From: a virus
Virus record (IMG/VR): IMGVR_UViG_3300010885_010166
Span: 1 to 24,313 of that record
DNA length: 24,313 nt
Direction: 5' to 3' (one strand)
The translations under genes were made by a program, and so were the position numbers. Below the pieces are notes generated by a model. The model searched no databases, was not told where the DNA came from, and saw only the letters and a program-made list of their open reading frames with translations. Positions 5,993 through 14,500 of this stretch are shown here, piece by piece (position 1 is the stretch's first letter; every line of letters begins with the position of its first letter).

Positions 5993-7954
5993 CTATCTGT
6001 TGTCTATGTATATGGTAATTGCACCGTAATAATCAATAAAATGATCATTCCATAGATCCCACTTGATATTTACGTTATCCATTGAAAATATTTCAATTTT
6101 CTTAAAATCTTTTAAATATGTATCTCTAAATTTTTTAAATTTAATTTTTAGCTCTTCATTATGAAGATGGAATTCTCCAGAAATTTTCTTTACATTACTA
6201 AAAACCCATTCTTTGTTTTCATCTGTGAACATATCATATTCACCGCCCTCACAATCAGTTTTTAAGAAATCAATTTGATTAATACCATAGGTGTTTATTA
6301 ACGTATTAAAAGTAATTCCGTCAGCATCTGATTCTTTACCCCAAATTTCTTGTACATCTTTGTCAAATATTCCCCAAGATTTAAATGCTGTATCAACGTG
6401 AGCTACTGCTTTATTAATACCAGTAACATTATTATACTTTTTTAAATTATTAGTTAATGTTTTATATAAATTCTTGTTAGGTTCTAGGCAAATTACCCTT
6501 GATGGTTTTTTATCAATAATACTATATGTAAATGGGCCAACACTAGCACCTACGTCTAATACTACATCACCTTCTTCAACTTTGAAAAACTTTTGATATA
6601 AATCTTGTACAAAAATTTCATCTTTAACTACTTTAAGGAACCATGGATTTTCTTGAATTTCTCCCCAGTCGAACTCATCATCGGTAATTTTACCAAACAT
6701 ATAGTCTTCTGCTTTTTTGATTTGTGAACCAGTAAATTTCATCTTTTCTAATATTGATGGATCTATTAAATCTGGATGTATCCACCAATCTTCATAGTTA
6801 CGCCATTCGTCAGGTGCAATATTGCCTGCTACCATAACATATCCAAAGGACTCTAAATATTTTCTTGATTTTTCCCTAAAACTTTTAGATTCATCACAAT
6901 AATAATCGTGCTCATAAGTAATAACTGCAAATTGATATTTTTCAAAAGGTATTGATAATAGTATTTTATACGTAATATTAGGTGGGTCACAATCTAATTG
7001 CAGATAATCTATATTGTTAGAAAAATCCAATCCAGATAAAAATTTCTCATAATTTACTAATGTTGCATCTTTCAGCAGACATGGGTTTTTTCTTTCTTTT
7101 GAAAACGCATCAATAAACTGCTGATCTATATCTAGAGATATTCCTGTCCACTCAAAATCTTGTTCTAGTAATGCTGTATTATTTCCATAAAATGGATCAG
7201 CAGCACCTATCTCTAAATAAGTGCCTTTGCGTTTTCCATTTAACATCGTTAACACAAACATATCTTGATACGATTCAGAAAAGTTTTTTTCAATTTTTTC
7301 CGACCCTGGAAATTTTAATTTTAGTTGATTAAATTTTTCTTTATTGAATAAAGTTAATTTATTTTCTTTAATTCCAATTTCTTCAAAATACTTTAAATTT
7401 TTTAGAACTGCTTCTCTATGTACAGTATCAATATTATGATTAACTAATAAATCGTTGAATAACGTTCTAGATTCTTCGCATAATCCACACCACCAACTAC
7501 TAACTGCCTTTTCAAATAATAATCCATATTTTCCGGGATATCCTACATCGGTAATCAATGATGGAGAATTATGGTCACAAACACCCAACCCTGTAGATGA
7601 TAACATGTAACATAAAAACCAATCGCCTTCTTTCTGTTCAACTTCATGTAATCTACTTAAAAAGAAATATGCCTCTGGTCGGGTTGGCAACAATGCAATA
7701 GCATGTTGCAGTAGACCTTTTACGGAAAATGCCCGTGTTCCTTGAGATTCAAAACATCGTGCGGCTTTTATTAAACATTCGTATTTTAACAAATCGTCGT
7801 TTGTTCTTTCAGCGGTCCTTATATAATAAGAAACTGCCGATGCGGTTTGTCCTATACTATTATAATACAATGCTAATGAAAAATTAATTTCAGCATCCGC
7901 GGGGTCATGTATAAATTTTTCTAATAAACTAATAAGTGTGCTATTTGTTTTCAT
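5993..7954 (-). CDS. TPR protein with two FkbM-type methyltransferase domains
   Basis: A 653-aa three-part protein. Residues 1 to about 200 are helical and TPR-like (AEINFSLALYYNSIGQTASA, then LLPTRPEAYFFLSRLHEVE), a pattern common in front of sugar-modifying domains in marine phages. Residues about 225-400 form a first SAM-dependent domain: GTYLEIGAADPFYGNNT (SAM-binding motif I) and IDYLQLDCD. Residues about 440-653 form a second, more canonical FkbM domain: DVVLDVGASVGPF (463-475), ICLEPNKNLY and IDFLKTDCEGGEYDMF (561-576). The FkbM family methylates sugar or other hydroxyls in glycan and polyketide pathways; the target here is unknown. The first domain is degenerate in the CEGGE position (CDPPN), so it may have another substrate or reduced activity. 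No membrane segment is seen. The gene is 7 nt downstream of the GH130-like gene and 1 nt upstream of the radical SAM gene, consistent with one operon. Confidence 0.78.
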   Translation of the reverse strand: MKTNSTLISLLEKFIHDPADAEINFSLALYYNSIGQTASAVSYYIRTAERTNDDLLKYECLIKAARCFESQGTRAFSVKGLLQHAIALLPTRPEAYFFLSRLHEVEQKEGDWFLCYMLSSTGLGVCDHNSPSLITDVGYPGKYGLLFEKAVSSWWCGLCEESRTLFNDLLVNHNIDTVHREAVLKNLKYFEEIGIKENKLTLFNKEKFNQLKLKFPGSEKIEKNFSESYQDMFVLTMLNGKRKGTYLEIGAADPFYGNNTALLEQDFEWTGISLDIDQQFIDAFSKERKNPCLLKDATLVNYEKFLSGLDFSNNIDYLQLDCDPPNITYKILLSIPFEKYQFAVITYEHDYYCDESKSFREKSRKYLESFGYVMVAGNIAPDEWRNYEDWWIHPDLIDPSILEKMKFTGSQIKKAEDYMFGKITDDEFDWGEIQENPWFLKVVKDEIFVQDLYQKFFKVEEGDVVLDVGASVGPFTYSIIDKKPSRVICLEPNKNLYKTLTNNLKKYNNVTGINKAVAHVDTAFKSWGIFDKDVQEIWGKESDADGITFNTLINTYGINQIDFLKTDCEGGEYDMFTDENKEWVFSNVKKISGEFHLHNEELKIKFKKFRDTYLKDFKKIEIFSMDNVNIKWDLWNDHFIDYYGAITIYIDNR

Positions 7955-7961
7955 AATATTT

Positions 7962-8942
7962 TTAATAGGAATTTATAAAATTTTCAAGTTCTTTTACTGG
8001 AAACTTTAGCAAGTAGGCAGCGTTATCTTGGAATCCAAATGTAATTAATATATCATTTTTATAGTTGCACATACCTATGGAAAATTCAACATGAGCATCC
8101 ATGATAGAAAAATCATTGGTATATTTAACTACGTTCCAGTTTTTATCCCAAATGATAAATCTATGTCTATATACTGCATCTTTTCTACCAACTTCACTTT
8201 TGAATAAATCTACTTCGTGTGTTAATGCAATATATCCGTCTTTGAATTTCATCACTTGCGAACCGCCGCGTATATCTCTAGGTAGCCATATTGATCCACT
8301 TAGATATTCTGTTTTAGAAGTTTGTAATATTGGATCAACACTTACTAGTTCGGTAGGATTGGTCCACTTAATATAATGATATGGGACATCCAATACAGGC
8401 ATCCAATTTTTTTCACAATAAGAATCTAGATCTTTAGGGGGAGGTATTCTAAATCTGGATATTTCTGTAACAGCATTTTCTGAAACTGCTATTTCAGACA
8501 GTTCCATTCTACCCTGCCCATTGGTGGTGGTGTCTCTACGTACACCGGTTATATATAACTTTCCGTTCCATCTTATTAATCTTGCATCTTCTAATCCTAC
8601 AAAATCCCACATAGGTTCATAGGTATCAAATTTAGATGTGTCAATTTTATTGATTCTAGTAATTTCAAAATCATCATTGAGTTCGCAATAAAAATTGTCA
8701 GTCCTTAAATGAATATCATTTTCTGGATGCAGGTAAGTTAGAGGACCCCATGGATGTTGAAATAATTTCTTTTCAGAATGAAAAAATGTATAATTAACAT
8801 GTCGAATATTAACAATAATTTTACCGTCGTCTATTAAAATAGATGGATTCATTAATCCCGTACCATTTGTTTGCTCTGACGGGATAATAAGAGGATGTAT
8901 GCTACCGCCTCTATCTAGAGCGAATTTTGCAAGATTTGTCAT
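7962..8942 (-). CDS. GH130-like beta-propeller glycosidase/phosphorylase
   Basis: A 326-aa protein whose spaced motifs suggest the five-bladed beta-propeller group that includes GH130 mannoside phosphorylases: GLMNPSILIDDGKIIVNIRH (29-48), FVGLEDARLIRWNGKLYITG (114-133, the Gly-x-Glu-Asp-x-Arg signature), CEKNWMPV (176-183), DIRGGSQVMKFKDGYIALTH (223-242) and HVEFSIGMC (284-292). Known members act on beta-mannosides, using phosphate or water. Activity here is not proven, and related sequences may be only glycan-binding. There is no signal peptide, so cytosolic action or packaging is more likely than secretion. The start at 8942 has no clear Shine-Dalgarno; CTAAATA about 11 nt upstream is a weak late-promoter-like match. 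It is the first gene of the accessory cassette, with 76 nt separating it from the 63-aa gene. An alternative call is a generic glycoside-hydrolase-fold protein of unknown role. Confidence 0.55.
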   Translation of the reverse strand: MTNLAKFALDRGGSIHPLIIPSEQTNGTGLMNPSILIDDGKIIVNIRHVNYTFFHSEKKLFQHPWGPLTYLHPENDIHLRTDNFYCELNDDFEITRINKIDTSKFDTYEPMWDFVGLEDARLIRWNGKLYITGVRRDTTTNGQGRMELSEIAVSENAVTEISRFRIPPPKDLDSYCEKNWMPVLDVPYHYIKWTNPTELVSVDPILQTSKTEYLSGSIWLPRDIRGGSQVMKFKDGYIALTHEVDLFKSEVGRKDAVYRHRFIIWDKNWNVVKYTNDFSIMDAHVEFSIGMCNYKNDILITFGFQDNAAYLLKFPVKELENFINSY

Positions 8943-9018
8943 AATTGAGCTTTTATTTAGTTGAATAAAATACTCAGTTAATTATAATTGATAATCTTGC
9001 AAAATCCTAGTAATGTTT
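8943..9018. other. 76-nt intergenic gap, no clear signal
   Basis: Very AT-rich spacer between the 63-aa gene and the GH130-like gene. It contains the short palindrome AATTATAATT but no GC-rich stem followed by T residues, so I do not call a terminator. Read-through from the upstream fibre operon into the cassette is therefore possible. Confidence 0.4.
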
Positions 9019-9210
9019 TTAGTTCATTTTTTCCAAAGAACTTGCCGATAATGAATTAGAATTTGGATCACCTAATTGAGCGTGTGCTTGTTTTTGTATT
9101 TCTGTAAACGTGTCAAGCCCCATTTCAATTGGCAATTTGGCTACTCCTGTTAATATTGTATTAAGTTGATTAATATCTAATTTTAATGTAACTGATTGTT
9201 GTTCGTTCAC
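9019..9210 (-). CDS. Small phage protein of unknown function (63 aa)
   Basis: Encodes 63 aa starting at GTG (9208-9210). The start is supported by AGGAG at 9217-9221, with a 6-nt spacer. The middle, TLKLDINQLNTILTGVAKLP followed by EIQKQAHAQL, resembles small proteins I recall among marine T4-like structural genes (pattern: hydrophobic-N-x-I-L-x-x-hydrophobic-x-x-L-P, then I-Q-x-Q-A). It is predicted to be helical and acidic to neutral, with a Ser/Asn-rich tail (NSNSLSASSLEKMN). No function is known to me. It has its own late promoter (TATAAATA at 9242-9249) after the collagen-like fibre gene. It lies 76 nt upstream of the accessory cassette and could be its first gene. A role as a radical-SAM peptide substrate was considered and not favoured. 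Confidence 0.7.
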   Translation of the reverse strand: MNEQQSVTLKLDINQLNTILTGVAKLPIEMGLDTFTEIQKQAHAQLGDPNSNSLSASSLEKMN

Positions 9211-9216
9211 GATGTT

Positions 9217-9221
9217 CTCCT
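9217..9221 (-). promoter_or_regulatory. Ribosome binding site AGGAG (63-aa gene)
   Basis: AGGAG on the minus strand, 6 nt before a GTG codon. It decides the unusual GTG start of the 63-aa gene. Confidence 0.7.
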
Positions 9222-9241
9222 ATTATATACATTGTTAACGA

Positions 9242-9249
9242 TATTTATA
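9242..9249 (-). promoter_or_regulatory. T4-type late promoter TATAAATA
   Basis: An exact TATAAATA on the minus strand, in the gap after the collagen-like fibre gene. Start of transcription about 6 nt further would give a leader of about 25 nt containing the AGGAG ribosome site of the 63-aa gene. It may also drive the accessory cassette beyond it. Confidence 0.72.
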
Positions 9250-9290
9250 TAAGAGAATGTACTAGAAGAGTATATATTGATGTTTTATAT

Positions 9291-11303
9291 TTAAGATTTT
9301 TCAAGTTTTTTAATTTTTTCTTCTAGCTCTTTAATAGCTTCAATTAATAGAGGAATAATAAGATCATATCTAACAGCCTTAAATGGATTGTTGGGATCGT
9401 TTTTATTTTCTAACCCTAGAGGAATATGTTTAAATACAGCCTCGGGTAATACATTTTCAAGTTCTTGAGCAATAACACCAACTAACTTATCATCTGTTCT
9501 ATGAATATAATTATAATGATATCCATTAATTTGAGATACTTTATCCAGTGCTCCTGTTATCTTAACAATATTTTCTTTAAGTCTTCTATCTGAAGTACCA
9601 TAGAAAGCAGTAATATCACCAGTAGCAGTGATTGCACCATTTATAGTAAGTCCAGCGAATGTTGGACTATTACCGGTGCCAAGTGGTTGTACAGCAGGTC
9701 CAGTTGCACCCGTGGCGCCCTGTGTGGCTGTACCCGTGGCACCCTGTGTGGCTGTACCGGTAACGCCTTGTGTGGCTGTACCGGTAACACCTTGATTACC
9801 AGTCGTACCTTGATTACCAGTATTACCTTGATTACCTGTAGTACCTTGATTACCTGTAGTACCTTGATTACCTGTAGTACCTTGATTACCAGTCGTACCT
9901 TGATTACCAGTCGTACCTTGATTTCCTGTAGTACCTTGACTGCCAGTAGTACCTTGATTACCAGTAGTACCTTGATTACCAGTAGTACCTTGATTACCAG
10001 TAGTACCTTGATTACCGGTGATACCTTGACGACCTTGAGTTCCTTGACTGCCTAATACCCCTTGACTACCAGTAGTACCTTGATTACCAGTAGTACCTTG
10101 ATTACCGGTGATACCTTGATTACCAAAAGTACCTTGACTGCCTAATACACCTTGATTACCAGTAGTACCTTGATTACCAGTAGTACCTTGACTACCAATA
10201 ACACCTTGACTGCCAATAGTACCTTGATTACCAGTAGTACCTTGAATACCAGTAGCACCTTGAATACCAGTAGCACCTTGAATACCAGTAGTACCTTGAA
10301 TACCAGTAGTACCTTGACTGCCTAATACACCTTGATTACCAGTATTACCTTGATTACCTGTAGTACCTTGACTACCAATAACACCTTGACTACCAATAAC
10401 ACCTTGACTACCAATAACACCTTGACTGCCAATAGTACCTTGATTACCTGTAGTACCCTGAGTTCCTTGATTACCAGTAGTACCTTGATTACCAGTAGTA
10501 CCTTGACTACCAGTAGTACCTTGACTACCAATAACACCTTGATTACCAATAACACCTTGATTACCTGTAGTACCTTGATTACCAAAAGTACCTTGACTGC
10601 CTAATAAACCTTGAGTTCCTTGATTACCTGTAGTACCTTGATTACCTGTAGTACCTTGAATACCTGTAGTACCTTGACTGCCTAATACACCTTGATTACC
10701 AGTAGTACCTTGATTACCAGTAGTACCTTGAATACCAGTAGCACCTTGAATACCAGTAGCACCTTGAATACCATTGGTGCCCTGACCGGCAGTAGCACCT
10801 TGATTACCAGTCGTACCTTGATTACCAGTAGTACCTTGAATACCAGTAGCACCTTGAATACCAGTAGTACCTTGATTACCAGTCGTACCTTGATTACCAG
10901 TATAACCTTGATTACCAAAAGTACCTTGACTGCCTAATACCCCTTGACTACCAATAACACCTTGACTACCAATAACACCTTGATTACCTGTAGTACCTTG
11001 ACTACCAATAACACCTTGATTACCTGTAGTACCTTGTGTAGCTGTACCAGTAGCACCTTGGACACCTGTTGTACCTTGAACGCTAGTTCCTTGGGGTCCC
11101 GCAGTACCCTGAGGTCCTGTAAGGAGGCCAGTACTAATATAAACTTGTCCACCAACATATAAATCTTTACCAATACCAACACCACCAGAAACGGTTAATG
11201 CTCCAGTAATTGTTGAAGATGCATTGGTAGTGCCATTGACTAATAATCGAGTATCAACGGTACCGGTTCCGTATATTCTTGTTCCAGATAAGAGTTGTGC
11301 CAT
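9291..11303 (-). CDS. Collagen-like tail fibre with S74 chaperone domain
   Basis: A 670-aa fibre subunit, presumably trimeric and on the virion surface. Residues 1 to about 60 hold an N-terminal module MAQLLSGTRIYGTGTVDTRL and one fibre repeat (SSTITGALTVSGGVGIGKDLYVGG). Residues about 63-536 are Gly-x-y collagen-like triplets, mostly G-N-Q/G-T-T, G-S-Q, G-I-Q and G-V-L, with almost no proline, so the triple helix would rely on Gln/Thr/Asn chemistry. After a linker come residues about 567-670, an S74 intramolecular chaperone: YGTSDRRLKENI, LVGVIAQELENVLPEAV and RYDLIIPLLIEAIKELEEKI (a terminal coiled coil). The family self-cleaves at a Ser helped by a Lys; Ser571 and Lys576 in SDRRLK fit, releasing 100 residues. 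The ATG lies 7 nt after a TATAAATA and lacks a Shine-Dalgarno. It is the last large gene of the fibre operon. Confidence 0.88.
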   Translation of the reverse strand: MAQLLSGTRIYGTGTVDTRLLVNGTTNASSTITGALTVSGGVGIGKDLYVGGQVYISTGLLTGPQGTAGPQGTSVQGTTGVQGATGTATQGTTGNQGVIGSQGTTGNQGVIGSQGVIGSQGVLGSQGTFGNQGYTGNQGTTGNQGTTGIQGATGIQGTTGNQGTTGNQGATAGQGTNGIQGATGIQGATGIQGTTGNQGTTGNQGVLGSQGTTGIQGTTGNQGTTGNQGTQGLLGSQGTFGNQGTTGNQGVIGNQGVIGSQGTTGSQGTTGNQGTTGNQGTQGTTGNQGTIGSQGVIGSQGVIGSQGVIGSQGTTGNQGNTGNQGVLGSQGTTGIQGTTGIQGATGIQGATGIQGTTGNQGTIGSQGVIGSQGTTGNQGTTGNQGVLGSQGTFGNQGITGNQGTTGNQGTTGSQGVLGSQGTQGRQGITGNQGTTGNQGTTGNQGTTGNQGTTGSQGTTGNQGTTGNQGTTGNQGTTGNQGTTGNQGTTGNQGNTGNQGTTGNQGVTGTATQGVTGTATQGATGTATQGATGATGPAVQPLGTGNSPTFAGLTINGAITATGDITAFYGTSDRRLKENIVKITGALDKVSQINGYHYNYIHRTDDKLVGVIAQELENVLPEAVFKHIPLGLENKNDPNNPFKAVRYDLIIPLLIEAIKELEEKIKKLEKS
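9696..11117 (-). repeat. Collagen-like coding repeat, 9/18-bp period
   Basis: About 1.4 kb of near-identical 18-bp units, seen on the plus strand as accagtagtaccttgatt and variants. Each unit encodes two Gly-x-y triplets such as GTTGNQ. Longer blocks also recur, for example the segment encoding GVLGSQGTFGNQG and that encoding GIQGATGIQGATGIQGTTG. The collagen frame is interrupted near both ends by five-residue steps (GTATQ). Confidence 0.92.
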
Positions 11304-11310
11304 AGTTTAG

Positions 11311-11318
11311 TATTTATA
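11311..11318 (-). promoter_or_regulatory. T4-type late promoter TATAAATA overlapping a stop codon
   Basis: An exact TATAAATA on the minus strand, 7 nt before the ATG of the collagen-like fibre. Its internal TAA is the stop codon of the upstream 73-aa gene, so promoter and stop share bases. The expected start of transcription near 11305 leaves about 2 nt of leader. Confidence 0.75.
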
Positions 11319-11535
11319 TCGGTTTATTAACTTCGTCAAATCCATTAGATACAAAGATTGTTCCTGTATTTGTTTCTCGTTTCGCCACATTGTTTCTATA
11401 TAAAAAAACTTCATCAAATTGAGCCGCATAGTAAGTTGTAGTAGTGAGTTTTATGCTTGATGTAGTAACCTCGTTTAATTCTCCACTGATAAACAATGTA
11501 CCTGATGAGGTCAAACGTGATGCTACTGTAGGCAT
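11314..11535 (-). CDS. Small fibre-operon protein of unknown function (73 aa)
   Basis: Encodes 73 aa. The ATG shares its A with the TAA stop of the 1465-aa fibre gene (TAATG), indicating coupled translation. The sequence contains three loosely repeated units ending in a [F/L]-[D/N]-E-V core: SGELNEVT, AAQFDEVF and SNGFDEVN. Similar short FDEV-repeat proteins, beginning with a Met-x-x-x-Ala-Ser-Arg-Leu-type segment, occur in marine phage fibre regions as far as I recall, without known function. It is mostly beta-strand-like and Thr/Ser-rich, with no signal peptide. A structural accessory role such as a fibre tip, adaptor or chaperone is an inference from position only. The late promoter of the next gene overlaps its stop codon. 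Confidence 0.7.
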   Translation of the reverse strand: MPTVASRLTSSGTLFISGELNEVTTSSIKLTTTTYYAAQFDEVFLYRNNVAKRETNTGTIFVSNGFDEVNKPI

Positions 11536-14500
11536 TATCCAAACACCGTATCTAAACTATTGGTAGCAGTATTGTAATATTGATAAACAGCACTAATATT
11601 TGTAGCAGATGTCCACCCAATTCTATTACCTACATATATATTACCACCAACTCCTATGCCGCCTCTTACCTGCAATGCTCCAGTTGTAGTACTAATTGAA
11701 GTTGTTGTGCCTGCTAATGTCAATGTGTTTTGGAATACAGGACCTGTTAATGCTGTTCCAGCACTCACTAAAAGATTACCAGCGGTTCCTGGACCAAAGA
11801 AACTTGTTAATCCAGTTCCAGTTTGGAATGGAATCTGTCCAATTGTTCCTCCTCCAATATTTGTTGCGGTAGTTGCACCTTCTGTAGCAACTTTAATCCA
11901 TGATGGTGCAGAACTAACACCGGTTGACGCTAAAACCCAACCAGATGTTGTGGCTGGTGATAAGAATGCCGTTGTGTTAGGAGCACTTTGATATATTATA
12001 GAATTTGATGCACCGCCTGCTAAGTGTACATCTACTGCTCCTTTGGTCCCAGAGACAACATCTTCTGAAATTCCAGCTTCTGGAATAAATGTAAAAAATC
12101 CCAATGAATCTTTATAGCCAAAAAATCCTGTTTTTGCGCCGCCATCGTACCATTTAAATGCAATACCTTTATCTTGATTAGTATCAATTGTGTATGGTGC
12201 ATCATCAGTAGCACCACCTAGTGTAATAATAGGATCGGTAATATTTGTCACTGTACTATCAACTATTGTTCTTGTACCTCGAACAATTAAGTTTCCTCCT
12301 ACAGTTAAATTATTATTAATAGTAGTAGTACCGGTACTAGCACCAATATTAATAGTTGTACCAGCACCGGCAAAATTAATCACAGTAGCAACACTGTTTA
12401 ATAAATTAATGGTATTTTCATCTGTTTCAATATTGTTACCACCAATATAAAGATTACCACCAATACCAACACCGCCTACAACTATTAATGCTCCAGTAGT
12501 AGTACTTGATGCTCCGGTATTGTTTGTTATGCTTGTTGCTCCTGATATTCTAACTGCTCCACCAATATCAACGTTAACAGTAGGTGTTGAAATTCCAAAG
12601 CCTGTATATCCTGTACTTGGAATATAAGTTAATCCTGATGGTCCGGACGTTTTAACACCAGCAGCACCGGTAGTAGTATTCAAGAAAGTAATGTAATGTA
12701 CAGTAGCACTACTTATTTCATTAGTGACAGATACATTAGTTGCTGTTCCTGCGGACAAGGATCCTAGTCCAACCCAGGCAGGATTAGATCCATCGGAAGT
12801 TAGTAAGAATCCGCCGGTACCAATAGGCAATGTGGTAGTTGCACCAACAGCAGTTTGATAAAGTAAAGACCCTGAAGCACCGCCTACAATGTTTGTAGCG
12901 GTAACTGCCGATCCTACATATAAAGAACCAGTAGTAATAAAGTCAGTGGTATTTGGTGCAATTTGATATAATAGTGTTCCGGTACTACCTCCTACTATAT
13001 CATTTGCATATCCTACAGTAAATGTAGAAGTGTCTACAAATATAGCAGCATCTGTTCCCCTACTAACTAATATTTGTCCCACTGTTCCAGTGGACACAAA
13101 TCCAGTAGTACCAGTACTAGATTGATATATAAGTTGTCCAGGTCCGCCATTACCAATATTAGTTGCAGTAGTAACTACTCCAGTCAAACTACCAACAAAT
13201 GATGTTGCGGTTACAATACCACCAACAAATATATTGCCACCAACAAATATATTGCCACCAACTCCAATACCACCCGAAACTCTTAATGCTCCGGTTGTTG
13301 TATTTGCACTAGATGTAGTACTGGTAAAATGAACTATATTAGTAAATGTGCTTATTCCGTTAACAAATAATGCACCACCAATGCCAACACCACCTGATAC
13401 TCTTAATGCTCCAGTTGTTGTTGAAACTGCCGAGCCTGTATTTGTGATATTAATTACGTTTGTGGTAGTTGATCCCCTATTTGTAATAGTTTGAAATGTG
13501 CTAGTATTCCAAATTGTAACTATACCCGAACTAGTATTAACAGCAGTATCGGTTCCTGCTCTAATAGCCGCCACTCCAAAACTTCCTATATTTCCTGTGT
13601 GTACAATTTCACTATTATTAATATAACCTTTACCACCAATATATACATCGCCACCAATGCCTACACCACCGCTAACTATCAAAGCCCCTGTAGTAGTAGA
13701 TGTTGATATTACGTTGCTGGTTATTGTTGTTTGATTTCTAATAAGTGTAAATCCATTGTTATTACCAATGGTAATTGCAGTTCCATCACCGGCAAAATTA
13801 ACAGTAGTAGCAGTTGTATTAATTAAATTAAAAGTAGTGTTATCTGTTGCAAAATCTCCACCAATATATAAATTACCACCTATACCAACACCACCTGCAA
13901 CTCTTAATGCACCTGTAGTAGTATTTGATGCAGATCCTACGCTTTTAATAGAAATATATCCAGTATCAGAACCAATATTAATTACAGTACCAGATCCGGC
14001 AAAATTAACAGTAGTAGCAGTAGTATTAATTAAATTAAAAGTAGCTTTATCTGTTGTAAAATCACCGCCGCGTACCTCGATATCACCCAAGATAACTTCA
14101 TTGCCGCCTACATATAAGTCTTTACCAATCCCAACACCGCCGGCTACTTGGATTACTCCAGTGATAGTACTTGATGCATTTGTAGTATTAGTAAATATGC
14201 CCGAACCAGCAGTTAGTGTAACAGCACCTAATGAGCTTTCAATTTTTAAATCTGTAAGAGTACTAGAAAATTTAATTGTATCAACATATAATGAGTTTGA
14301 TCCTAGGAATATATCAGCAAATGGAGATGCTAATGATCCTAATGACACAAAATTGCTGGTAGGAATTATATTTCCTCCAACTTTGATTTCACCACCTACA
14401 TATAAGTCTTTACCAATGCCAACGCCGCCTGCTACTTGCAATGCACCAGATGAGGTACTTATTGATGATGCAGTGTTTGTAATTGTTGTTCTATTTTTTA

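Noticed and set aside
8943-9018. Terminator at the AATTATAATT palindrome
   Set aside because: The stem is short and purely AT, with no loop of suitable size and no following T run on the minus strand.
9019-9210. The 63-aa protein as a precursor peptide for the radical SAM enzyme
   Set aside because: It resembles small proteins found beside marine phage fibre genes, has a helical domain rather than a leader-core layout, no Cys-, Thr- or Ser-patterned core, and is separated from the radical SAM gene by two large genes.
9696-11117. CRISPR-like array of regular repeats
   Set aside because: Units are contiguous 9/18-bp coding triplets without unique spacers.
9687-11185. Long open frames on the plus strand and in another minus frame across the collagen repeat (rich in ITSSTL or VIKVLLV)
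   Set aside because: They are by-products of the 18-bp repeat, which stays open in several frames. Only the Gly-x-y frame continues into recognisable N- and C-terminal domains.
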